This document shows positions 1 to 6,025 of a stretch of 8,937 bases of DNA, piece after piece (position 1 is the first letter of the stretch; every line of letters begins with the position of its first letter). Below the pieces are notes generated by a model, which made no database searches, had not been told where the DNA came from, and saw nothing but the letters and a program-made list of their open reading frames with translations. Source of the stretch: DATEMK01 sp035275625 (GTDB lineage Bacteria; Bacteroidota; Bacteroidia; AKYH767-A; OLB10); contig DATEMK010000065.1 of NCBI GenBank assembly GCA_035275625.1, positions 1 to 8,937 on the forward strand. The letters are read 5' to 3'. Made by a program: the position numbers and the translations under genes.

Positions 1-90
1 GGCAATAAAGATAAACGACTTCCATAGTTTTTGGGAAGTGGGTCAATTAAAATTTTAAGTGGTGTCTTATTTTTAAAATGTTTAATGAAA

Positions 91-159
91 CTTAGTGCCT
101 TAGTGCCTTTGTGGCTATTCTTTAAATTTATTTTGGCACAAAGTCACAAAGCCACCAAG
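91..159. repeat. Imperfect inverted repeat built from octamers
   Basis: Arms at 91-115 and 135-159 are reverse complements at 20 of 25 positions and are separated by a 19-nt AT-rich loop. Each arm, read in the appropriate direction, is three consecutive 8-nt units of the form CTTNGTGN plus one base (left arm CTTAGTGC, CTTAGTGC, CTTTGTGG). The mismatches fall at the variable positions of the unit. It could form a hairpin in DNA or RNA. It lies downstream of the minus-strand gene ending at 214, so it could act as a terminator-like structure, but it has no clean U-tract. It may be a dispersed Bacteroidota intergenic repeat; that is inference. Confidence 0.7.
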
Positions 160-213
160 AAATGCAAAAAGAACTATACGTAATAAAGACGGAATGTGAA
201 AATACTGATTTTT

Positions 214-435
214 CTATCCCAACAAAGCATTCACTTTTTGAAGGATGGCTTCATAATTATCTTCAATAATATTAAATTTTTCCATTTCATCTATGATGGA
301 AGTTTTATTATTATAAAGATTGGGATGGGTGTGATAATCAGATGTAACCGGGAAGTAGTCTGCGGCAATTGCTTTCAACTTTTTTGTCTGAATAAATTTT
401 CTTATCCTGAGTTTTAAAAAATCTTTTTTATCCAT
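214..435 (-). CDS. Small hypothetical protein, 73 aa
   Basis: I do not recognise this protein. It starts at an ATG and ends with TAG. The product is soluble-looking and rich in Lys, Ile, Asn and Glu, with a basic N-terminal stretch (about residues 1-25, many Lys/Arg) and a more acidic, helix-prone C-terminal part (about residues 47-73). There is no signal peptide, membrane segment or cysteine motif. The composition resembles real proteins of AT-rich genomes, whereas the overlapping plus-strand frame gives an implausible Phe/Ile-rich product. It lies 60 nt downstream of the 121-aa gene on the same strand and could be co-transcribed with it, because no TAnnTTTG box is seen directly upstream. 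It could still be a chance frame. Confidence 0.45.
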   Translation of the reverse strand: MDKKDFLKLRIRKFIQTKKLKAIAADYFPVTSDYHTHPNLYNNKTSIIDEMEKFNIIEDNYEAILQKVNALLG

Positions 436-495
436 TGGTTTATTTGTTAAAGGGCACTGAGAAAAAAATTAAAAAAATCTTTAATAACTGAAGAT

Positions 496-861
496 TCAAA
501 CAGTTTCCGCAGGAGCTTTAACCTCAACTTTAACCTCAGAAATAGACAAAATAAATTTACCGTTCAGGTTGAATTTAAAAATTCCTGATTTTATGATCTC
601 CCTGGTGGCTTCGTATTCATTCAATGCTCTTGCGAAATCAAGTCCGATAGCAGCCGTTGTTTTGCTCCTTAATGTACGGCCTTCATTTAATTCGAGGTCA
701 AACTGGTATTTACAATTTTTACGATTGCTGGCTTTTTCAAAATCAATTTTATCCATTTCAAGGCGCTGTAATTCCTGCTGCTTAACTGCACTTCTTAATT
801 TCATTGCAATTACCGGCAAAAACTTATTCCAGACTGACTGGTATATTTTTAAATTACTCAT
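496..861 (-). CDS. Conserved-looking hypothetical protein, 121 aa
   Basis: The function is unknown. The protein starts at an ATG and ends with TGA. The N-terminal part (residues 1-35) contains a VWNKFLPVI stretch followed by a helical, basic and Gln-rich segment. The middle (about 40-70) looks like beta strands around a YQFDLELNEGR segment. The C-terminus (about 92-115) contains alternating hydrophobic residues typical of strands (FKFNLNGKFILSIS). From memory, this architecture resembles a small Bacteroidota-restricted family with an N-terminal WNK-LPVI motif and no assigned role, but I could not search to confirm it. There is no signal peptide or membrane segment, so it is probably cytoplasmic. 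A plausible -7 promoter box lies at 935-942, and an octamer repeat sits in the leader between box and start. Confidence 0.7.
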   Translation of the reverse strand: MSNLKIYQSVWNKFLPVIAMKLRSAVKQQELQRLEMDKIDFEKASNRKNCKYQFDLELNEGRTLRSKTTAAIGLDFARALNEYEATREIIKSGIFKFNLNGKFILSISEVKVEVKAPAETV

Positions 862-872
862 GAAATGTTGAT

Positions 873-904
873 TTAATATTGCTAAATTGTTGAATTGTCT
901 TATT
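873..904. repeat. AT-rich octamer array in leader of the 121-aa gene
   Basis: Four 8-nt units are visible on the plus strand: TTAATATT, GCTAAATT, GTTGAATT, GTCTTATT. The 20 bases at 876-895 recur exactly at 4938-4957 in the rpsA leader. It belongs to the same family as the arrays at 2071, 4920, 5063 and 5992. Confidence 0.6.
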
Positions 905-934
905 GCAGGCTGTTGACCATCAGCTAACCTGCAA

Positions 935-942
935 CAAAAGTA
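935..942 (-). promoter_or_regulatory. Putative -7 promoter box for the 121-aa gene
   Basis: The minus strand reads TACTTTTG, matching the Bacteroidota consensus TAnnTTTG. It lies 73 nt before the ATG at 861, giving a leader of roughly 65-70 nt that contains the octamer array. A TTTC about 20 nt further upstream may be a degenerate -33 element. The 943-1088 stretch behind it contains nothing else I recognise. Confidence 0.45.
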
Positions 943-1088
943 GTTAAATTATTAATGCTGTCGAAATTACCATGTCGCTTAAGGAGATCAGCCAGGCGAA
1001 AACCTGTTTAACCCAGAGCCACTGATGATCAACTTAACCTTTGTTTTATACGATTCCCCCTGTCAAAAAAATATTGATTTATTTTAAT

Positions 1089-2015
1089 TTAGTCTTTCTG
1101 TCCTGCAAGCAAATAAAGTACTGCCATCCGGATAGCCACTCCATTTTCTACCTGCTCTAAAATAATAGACTGGGAAGAATCTGCAACATCGCTTGTAATT
1201 TCAACTCCGCGATTAACAGGCCCGGGATGCATGATGGTGATTTTCTTTTTCAGGGAATCGAGCAATTCTTTATTCACTCCGTAAAGCATGGCGTATTCAC
1301 GCAGAGACGGAAAATACTTTATATCCTGTCTTTCTAATTGTATGCGCAGCATATTGGCAACATCACACCATTCTAACGCCTTCCGCAGGTTGTATTCTAC
1401 CCGGATTCCTAATTCATGGATGTGGCGCGGGATTAAAGTGGTCGGTCCGCACACCATTACTTCAGCGCCCAATTTTTGTAAACAAAAAATATTTGACAGC
1501 GCAACACGTGAATGTAAAATATCCCCAACGATAACTATCCGTACTCCCTTAAACGATTTAAGTTTTAATTTTTCTTTTATAGAAAAGGCATCGAGCAATG
1601 CCTGGGTGGGATGCTCATGAGTTCCGTCACCGGCATTGATGATCTTTGATTTGACATGCCTGGCAAGGAAAACTGCCGCACCGGGTTTGGGATGACGCAT
1701 CACTACCATGTCCACTTTCATTGCAAGAATATTATTTACCGTATCAATCAGTGTTTCACCTTTGCTTACTGAGGATGAAGAGGACGAGAAATTAATTATA
1801 TCTGCCGACAGGCGTTTTTCTGCCAGCTCAAACGAAATACGGGTACGCGTGGAATTTTCAAAAAATAAATTTGCAACTGTAACATCTCTCAGTGACGGAA
1901 CTTTTTTGATAGGGCGATTAATCACCTCCTTGAAATTATCTGCCGTTTGAAAAATAAGCTGAATGTCGTCAACAGAAAGGTCTTTGATTCCTAAAAGATG
2001 TTTGGCGGAGAACAT
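1089..2015 (-). CDS. pyrB: Aspartate carbamoyltransferase catalytic chain
   Basis: PyrB catalyses the committed step of de novo pyrimidine synthesis: carbamoyl phosphate plus L-aspartate gives N-carbamoyl-L-aspartate, in the cytoplasm. Family motifs are intact (308-aa numbering): the carbamoyl-phosphate loop STRTR at 55-59, the SKGET segment at about 84-88, the HPTQ motif at 135-138 and HPGPVNRG at 263-270. The N-terminal carbamoyl-phosphate domain and the C-terminal aspartate domain are both complete, and the length is normal. I chose the ATG at 2015; a TTG two codons upstream (2021) is possible, but FSAKHLLGIKDL right after the ATG is where family members usually begin. No pyrI regulatory subunit is adjacent. 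pyrR lies upstream on the same strand across a 107-nt gap filled with repeats, consistent with a pyrR-pyrB unit. No promoter box is seen in that gap. Confidence 0.97.
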   Translation of the reverse strand: MFSAKHLLGIKDLSVDDIQLIFQTADNFKEVINRPIKKVPSLRDVTVANLFFENSTRTRISFELAEKRLSADIINFSSSSSSVSKGETLIDTVNNILAMKVDMVVMRHPKPGAAVFLARHVKSKIINAGDGTHEHPTQALLDAFSIKEKLKLKSFKGVRIVIVGDILHSRVALSNIFCLQKLGAEVMVCGPTTLIPRHIHELGIRVEYNLRKALEWCDVANMLRIQLERQDIKYFPSLREYAMLYGVNKELLDSLKKKITIMHPGPVNRGVEITSDVADSSQSIILEQVENGVAIRMAVLYLLAGQKD

Positions 2016-2028
2016 CGGCAAGATTTTG

Positions 2029-2070
2029 GATTTACAATTTACGATTTACTATTCACAATTCACGGTTCAC
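2029..2070. repeat. Heptamer tandem array between pyrR and pyrB
   Basis: Six consecutive 7-nt units occur on the plus strand: GATTTAC, AATTTAC, GATTTAC, TATTCAC, AATTCAC, GGTTCAC (consensus NNTTYAC). The array ends exactly where an octamer array begins at 2071. The period of seven is exact over 42 nt. Confidence 0.85.
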
Positions 2071-2123
2071 AATTTAACAATATAGCAATATAACAATGTA
2101 ACAATTTAACAATTTAACAATTT
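2071..2123. repeat. Octamer tandem array between pyrR and pyrB
   Basis: Six and a half 8-nt units occur on the plus strand: AATTTAAC, AATATAGC, AATATAAC, AATGTAAC, AATTTAAC, AATTTAAC and a partial AATTT. The last base touches the pyrR stop codon (2123-2125). This is the longest member of the dispersed octamer family in this window. Confidence 0.85.
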
Positions 2124-2671
2124 CATTCCTTCTCTTTTGTTATCAGTGTCACCACATCCTCCCCGTCTGTTTCCTTCCATTTTACAATTACTTTGTCGGA
2201 TGAAATGGTATCAATGGCAATTCCTGTATAATTCGGTTCGATAGGCAAATGCCTGCTGAATTTTCGGTCAATTAATGTGAGCAGCTCTACACGCTCCGGC
2301 CTGCCAAACGCAAGCAGTGCATCCAATCCTGCTCTTATGGTTCGCCCGGTATAAAGAACATCATCCACCAGGATTACGTTCATTTTTTCTATAATAAAAT
2401 CAATAGCTGTTGTACTTGGAATGATCGGGTTGTCCCTGCGTTTAAAATCATCTCTGAAAAAAGTAATATCAAGATTGCCCGACTTGATTGCTGCCTGCGG
2501 CAAAAGTTTTTTCAGCGTTGAACAAATTCTTTCGGAAAGAAAAATCCCCCGTGGCTGCAAACCGATAATTACTGAGTTATTAAAGTCATTGTGATTCTCA
2601 ACAAGCTGGTAGCATAACCGGTTAATGGTAATTTCAAATTGCTGCTTGCTGAGAATTATTTTTGATTTCAT
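2123..2671 (-). CDS. pyrR: PyrR: pyr regulator / uracil phosphoribosyltransferase
   Basis: This is a type I phosphoribosyltransferase of the PyrR family, 182 aa from the chosen start. In known members it converts uracil and PRPP to UMP and binds pyr mRNA to attenuate the pathway when UMP is high. The PRPP-binding loop VDDVLYTGRT is intact at residues 102-111. The family segment GLQPRG is at 37-42 and the DRKFSRHLPI segment at about 135-144, where relatives have DRGHRELPI. I chose the ATG at 2671 over the TTG at 2689: the TTG lies inside the likely -7 promoter box (2687-2694), and family members start close to the KIILSKQQFEITI segment. It is followed by repeats and pyrB, and preceded by the rpsA terminator. 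No pyr attenuator is visible in the roughly 10-nt leader, so the regulatory function is inferred from family only. Confidence 0.95.
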   Translation of the reverse strand: MKSKIILSKQQFEITINRLCYQLVENHNDFNNSVIIGLQPRGIFLSERICSTLKKLLPQAAIKSGNLDITFFRDDFKRRDNPIIPSTTAIDFIIEKMNVILVDDVLYTGRTIRAGLDALLAFGRPERVELLTLIDRKFSRHLPIEPNYTGIAIDTISSDKVIVKWKETDGEDVVTLITKEKE

Positions 2672-2686
2672 CTGATCATGGGCCGA

Positions 2687-2694
2687 CAAAAATA
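2687..2694 (-). promoter_or_regulatory. Putative -7 promoter box for pyrR
   Basis: The minus strand reads TATTTTTG, a match to TAnnTTTG, 15 nt before the ATG at 2671 and directly after the rpsA terminator. It overlaps an alternative TTG start (2687-2689), which argues against that start. No convincing -33 element is seen. Confidence 0.55.
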
Positions 2695-2712
2695 TATCTT
2701 AAATATGAAATT

Positions 2713-2742
2713 AAAAACCCCCCGGGTTATCGGAGGGTTTTT
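2713..2742 (-). terminator. Intrinsic terminator of rpsA
   Basis: A 12-bp stem pairs 2713-2724 with 2731-2742 around a 6-nt loop (2725-2730). The stem has a GC-rich core of six to seven pairs (one G-T wobble in the minus-strand RNA), capped by five A-T pairs, so the minus-strand transcript ends in a U-run after the stem. It begins 7 nt after the rpsA stop codon and separates rpsA from pyrR. The A/T flanks are nearly symmetric, so it might also work in the other direction. Confidence 0.9.
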
Positions 2743-2749
2743 TAATTGA

Positions 2750-4873
2750 TCAACTTTCTCTGCTATCCTTTGGCGTTTCATCGCTTTCGTTGTCGCTGAG
2801 TTTATTTACAACTTCCGCATTTTCCCTTGCAGCGCTTTCCGGTTCAGTGATCTCACCGGATGGTGTTTCAACTGTTTCAGGCTTGCTTTCACTTTCACCC
2901 TCCACCGCTTTCACTTTTTTCTTTGAAGCGCGTTTTGGTTTTTTTTCTTCTGTGTCCGTTGTCTCAGTTGCTGCTGCGGTATCACTTGCAATTTTCTCCG
3001 AAGATTCCATATCAGACTTCAACCCCGAAAGAACGCCAAGATCACCAAGTGTTGATTTTTCCATGCTGTCTTTCATTTTCTTCAGCTTCTTTCCTGTTTC
3101 TGATTCTTCTTTATCTTTCTCCCCTCTTTCCACTGACTTCTTATTGCTCAGCTTGTCTTCATTAATGCGTGAATGTGAAACCAAAATTCTTTTCTGGTCT
3201 TTTGAAAATTCCAGTACTTTGAACTCAACAGTTTCGTCCTGTTTTGCTGCAGAGCCGTTTTCTTTAATGAGATGACGGTAAGGTGCATATCCTTCCACAC
3301 CGTAAGACGGAAAGGTTATAACGGCACCCTTGTCCGTAACTTTTCCCACTATGCCTTCATGAATTGTATCTGTCTTGAAAATGGTTTCATAAGTTTCCCA
3401 TGGATTATCTTCCAACTGCTTATGGCCTAAACTGAGCCTTCTCGTTTCCGCGTCAACCTCTAAAACAACCACTTCGATCTCTTCACCAATTTTTGTAAAC
3501 TCCGAAGGATGTTTTATTTTCTTTGACCATGATAAATCGGAAATATGAATCAACCCGTCAACACCTTCTTCGAGTTCAACAAATACTCCGAAGTTGGTAA
3601 AGTTTCTGACCTTGGCTTTATGTTTGGAACCGACAGGATATTTTTCAATGATCTTGCCCCATGGATCGGGAACAAGCTGTTTCAACCCGAGTGACATTTT
3701 GCGGTCTTCGCGGTCAATGCTCAGGATCATCGCTTCAATTTCATCACCTGTTTTAAGAAAATCCTGCGGACTTCTTAAATGCTGTGACCAGGACATTTCG
3801 GAAACGTGGATCAATCCTTCCACACCGGGAATTACTTCAACGAATGCGCCATAATCTGCAATCACCACCACTTTACCTTTTATTTTATCTCCCACTTTAA
3901 GGTTTGCATCCAAAGAATCCCATGGCTGGGATGTTAATTGTTTTAAACCAAGAGCAATTCTTTTTTTCTCTTCATCGAAATCAAGAATTACCACATTTAT
4001 TTTCTGATCAAGTTTCAGCACTTCTTCAGGATGCGTGATGCGTCCCCATGAAATGTCTGTAATGTGCAGCAAGCCATCCACTCCCCCAAGATCCATAAAC
4101 ACTCCGTAAGACGTAATGTTTTTAACGGTTCCTTCCAGCACCTGTCCTTTTTCAAGCTTGGACATGATCTCCATTTTCTGCGTCTCAAGTTCTTCCTCAA
4201 TCAGCACTTTGTGAGATACTACAACATTTTTAAATTCATTATTAATTTTTACTACTTTGAATTCCATCGTTTTTCCGACAAACACATCGTAATCGCGAAT
4301 AGGTTTTACATCTATCTGTGAACCCGGCAGGAATGCTTCAATGCCGAAAACGTCCACAATCAAACCGCCCTTAGTGCGGCATTTTACCAGTCCCTGTATG
4401 ACTTCATCTTTTTCGAGAGACGCATTCACACGCTCCCATGATTTAAGTGCGCGGGCTCTTTTATGAGAGAGAATTAATTGTCCGCCTTTATCTTCCTGTG
4501 TTTCCACGTATACTTCCACTTCATCCCCGATTTTCAGATCAGGAAAATGCCGGAATTCTGACAGGGAAATTAATCCGTCAGATTTGAAACCGATATTTAC
4601 AACGGCTTCTTTGCTGGTCATGGCGATCACTTTGCCCATTACCACCTGGTGCTCAGCAACGGTATTAAGGGTTTTATCATACATGGCTTCCATCTTCGCC
4701 TTGTCTTCAGGCTTGTAAGAATCGAACCCTTTGCCGGAATTGTCCCAGTCAAAATCTTCACTTGAAACCTGGGCAGGAGTTTCTTTTGCAGCTTTTTCTA
4801 TTGGTTCAGCCGCTGTTTCGTTTTGGTTAGTTACTTCTTCGTTTTGATCAGTTACTTGTTCTTCTGAATTCAT
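2750..4873 (-). CDS. rpsA: 30S ribosomal protein S1
   Basis: S1 is the mRNA-binding protein of the small ribosomal subunit. Six S1 (OB-fold) repeats can be laid out on the 707-aa product at about 74-139, 157-222, 243-310, 328-397, 415-484 and 502-568. Repeats 3-5 are closest to consensus, with YGVF/YGAF/FGVF and GLLHITDISW, GLIHVSEMSW, GLIHISDLSW. Residues 1-70 are acidic and Gln-rich. Residues 569-707 form a low-complexity tail rich in Lys, Glu, Ser and Thr, including a STLGDLGVLSGL segment that looks like a short folded or binding element. The protein is longer than the roughly 560-aa E. coli S1 because of both ends. The start is an unambiguous ATG. The neighbours cmk and ispH upstream match a known bacterial gene order. 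A promoter box at 4981-4988 implies a leader of about 100 nt, and a terminator follows the stop. Confidence 0.97.
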   Translation of the reverse strand: MNSEEQVTDQNEEVTNQNETAAEPIEKAAKETPAQVSSEDFDWDNSGKGFDSYKPEDKAKMEAMYDKTLNTVAEHQVVMGKVIAMTSKEAVVNIGFKSDGLISLSEFRHFPDLKIGDEVEVYVETQEDKGGQLILSHKRARALKSWERVNASLEKDEVIQGLVKCRTKGGLIVDVFGIEAFLPGSQIDVKPIRDYDVFVGKTMEFKVVKINNEFKNVVVSHKVLIEEELETQKMEIMSKLEKGQVLEGTVKNITSYGVFMDLGGVDGLLHITDISWGRITHPEEVLKLDQKINVVILDFDEEKKRIALGLKQLTSQPWDSLDANLKVGDKIKGKVVVIADYGAFVEVIPGVEGLIHVSEMSWSQHLRSPQDFLKTGDEIEAMILSIDREDRKMSLGLKQLVPDPWGKIIEKYPVGSKHKAKVRNFTNFGVFVELEEGVDGLIHISDLSWSKKIKHPSEFTKIGEEIEVVVLEVDAETRRLSLGHKQLEDNPWETYETIFKTDTIHEGIVGKVTDKGAVITFPSYGVEGYAPYRHLIKENGSAAKQDETVEFKVLEFSKDQKRILVSHSRINEDKLSNKKSVERGEKDKEESETGKKLKKMKDSMEKSTLGDLGVLSGLKSDMESSEKIASDTAAATETTDTEEKKPKRASKKKVKAVEGESESKPETVETPSGEITEPESAARENAEVVNKLSDNESDETPKDSRES

Positions 4874-4919
4874 TTAATTGTTTTGTTTGTTTAATTGTTA
4901 AAGATGTGAGGAATATATG

Positions 4920-4957
4920 TTGAATTGTTGAATTGTTATATTGCTAAATTGTTGAAT
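4920..4957. repeat. Octamer array in the rpsA leader
   Basis: The plus strand carries 8-nt units TTGAATTG, TTGAATTG, TTATATTG, CTAAATTG and a partial TTGAAT. Positions 4938-4957 are identical to 876-895. Similar but less regular units continue toward the start codon (about 4875-4901), so most of the predicted rpsA 5' leader is made of this repeat. Confidence 0.75.
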
Positions 4958-4980
4958 GACTGCTTTTTTCAAAGGGAGCG

Positions 4981-4988
4981 CAAAGATA
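4981..4988 (-). promoter_or_regulatory. Putative -7 promoter box for rpsA
   Basis: The minus strand reads TATCTTTG, an exact TAnnTTTG match and a common form in this phylum. It lies 107 nt before the rpsA ATG and is the only such box in the ispH-rpsA gap. No clear -33 element is seen. Confidence 0.55.
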
Positions 4989-5062
4989 AAAAATAAGGCG
5001 GTATAAAAAATCTTTGGGAGAGAATAAATTTAGGGTGAAAATTCCCGGTAATTATACCTTTT

Positions 5063-5094
5063 ACAATTTTAGCAATTCAGTAATTTAACAATTC
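5063..5094. repeat. Octamer array overlapping the ispH stop codon
   Basis: Four 8-nt units occur on the plus strand: ACAATTTT, AGCAATTC, AGTAATTT, AACAATTC. The last unit contributes two bases of the ispH stop codon (5093-5095), so the array begins within the gene's last codon. Confidence 0.65.
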
Positions 5095-5974
5095 AATGTT
5101 TCATCAACTTCAGCTTTGTCGCCACATCTTCCATCAGCCACATGGGGGTGGAAGTGGCTCCGCAAATCCCTACACTTTTTATATTGCGAAACCATTCAGG
5201 CCGGAGTTCATCAACTGATGAGATAAAATAAGTATTGGGATTATTCTCTTTGCAAACACTGTATAAAGCTTTTCCGTTTGAGCTTTTTTTACCGCTCACA
5301 AAAACAACTACATCATGCTGCTCCGAAAATTGCCTGAGCTGAGGCTCACGGTTGGATACCTGCCTGCAAAGCGTATCATTTGAAATAAAATCACCCTCTT
5401 CAAGCGATCCTTTTTCTTTAATGATCCGTTCCTCGAGCATGCGTTCCATTTTGTGAAAGCCTTCCGTATTCTTGGTTGTCTGTGAAAAAAAGTGAACAGG
5501 TTTTGAAAAATCCACTTTGTTCAGATCCTCTTCTGTTTTTACAACGATGGCTTTTCCGTCAGTCTGACCGACCAGCCCGTTTACTTCCGCATGTCCTTGT
5601 TCGCCATAAATAACTATTTGCCCCTCGTTATCCGGAAACTCATCAAAGCTGGTACGCACACGGTTCTGTAATTTTAAAACAACAGGACAGGAGGCATCCA
5701 CTAATTCAATATTATTTTTGATTGCTGTCTGGTATGTTTCAGGAGGCTCACCATGTGCGCGGATCAAAACTTTGCAATCATGCAACTGCCTGAACTCATC
5801 ATGATTGATAATTTTTAAACCTTTTGCGGTAAGACGCTCCACTTCCATGTTGTTATGCACAATGTCACCCAAACAATAAAGCGTGCCCGAACGATCCAGT
5901 TCATCTTCTGCCATCTGGATGGCAAATACAACTCCGAAGCAAAAACCTGAATTGGGATCAATAGTAATGTTCAT
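5093..5974 (-). CDS. ispH: 4-hydroxy-3-methylbut-2-enyl diphosphate reductase
   Basis: IspH is the [4Fe-4S] enzyme that reduces HMBPP to IPP and DMAPP, the last step of the MEP (non-mevalonate) isoprenoid pathway, in the cytoplasm. The product is 293 aa, slightly shorter than the 316-aa E. coli protein. The three cluster cysteines are present: C12 (GFCFGV), C96 (DASCPVV) and C203 (DTLCRQV). Substrate-site residues are also recognisable: H40 (IVHNN), H74 (AHGEPP), H128 and E130 (GHAEVNGLVGQ), T166/T167 (SQTTKNTEG), and a late GICGATSTP loop. An RE dipeptide (NREPQL) stands where many relatives have RQ. The start is an ATG, placed only 4 nt after a perfect -7 box, which suggests a leaderless or nearly leaderless mRNA. 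It lies between cmk and rpsA, an established neighbourhood. Confidence 0.97.
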   Translation of the reverse strand: MNITIDPNSGFCFGVVFAIQMAEDELDRSGTLYCLGDIVHNNMEVERLTAKGLKIINHDEFRQLHDCKVLIRAHGEPPETYQTAIKNNIELVDASCPVVLKLQNRVRTSFDEFPDNEGQIVIYGEQGHAEVNGLVGQTDGKAIVVKTEEDLNKVDFSKPVHFFSQTTKNTEGFHKMERMLEERIIKEKGSLEEGDFISNDTLCRQVSNREPQLRQFSEQHDVVVFVSGKKSSNGKALYSVCKENNPNTYFISSVDELRPEWFRNIKSVGICGATSTPMWLMEDVATKLKLMKH

Positions 5975-5978
5975 AGTG

Positions 5979-5986
5979 CAAAGATA
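5979..5986 (-). promoter_or_regulatory. Putative -7 promoter box for ispH
   Basis: The minus strand reads TATCTTTG and the ATG follows after CACT. With the usual spacing of this element, transcription would start at or within a few bases of the ATG. The 13 bases TTTGCACTATGAA are identical at hicB. Confidence 0.65.
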
Positions 5987-5991
5987 CGGGG

Positions 5992-6023
5992 GAATTGCTG
6001 AATTGTTAAATTGTTAAATTGTT
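5992..6023. repeat. Octamer array between cmk and ispH
   Basis: Four exact-length 8-nt units occur on the plus strand: GAATTGCT, GAATTGTT, AAATTGTT, AAATTGTT. It begins directly behind the ispH promoter box and ends 2 nt short of the cmk stop codon, occupying the region where an ispH -33 element would be expected. Confidence 0.75.
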
Positions 6024-6025
6024 TG

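Noticed and set aside
196..417. Plus-strand 73-codon frame overlapping the small gene at 214-435
   Set aside because: The Ile/Phe-rich composition looks like an antisense artefact; the minus-strand frame is the more protein-like of the two.
2029..2123. CRISPR-like array
   Set aside because: The units are 7-8 nt, contiguous, and have no spacers; no cas genes are present.
2687..2689. TTG as the pyrR start codon
   Set aside because: It falls within the probable -7 promoter box, and the ATG at 2671 gives the usual family N-terminus.
2713..2742. The hairpin as a PyrR-controlled attenuator
   Set aside because: It is 7 nt after the rpsA stop and upstream of the pyrR promoter box, so it fits best as the rpsA terminator.
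2790..3275. 161-codon plus-strand open frame antisense to the end of rpsA
   Set aside because: It is a Ser/Phe-rich mirror of the Lys/Glu/Ser-rich S1 tail; such low-complexity tails leave the opposite strand open. No promoter box or plausible domain.
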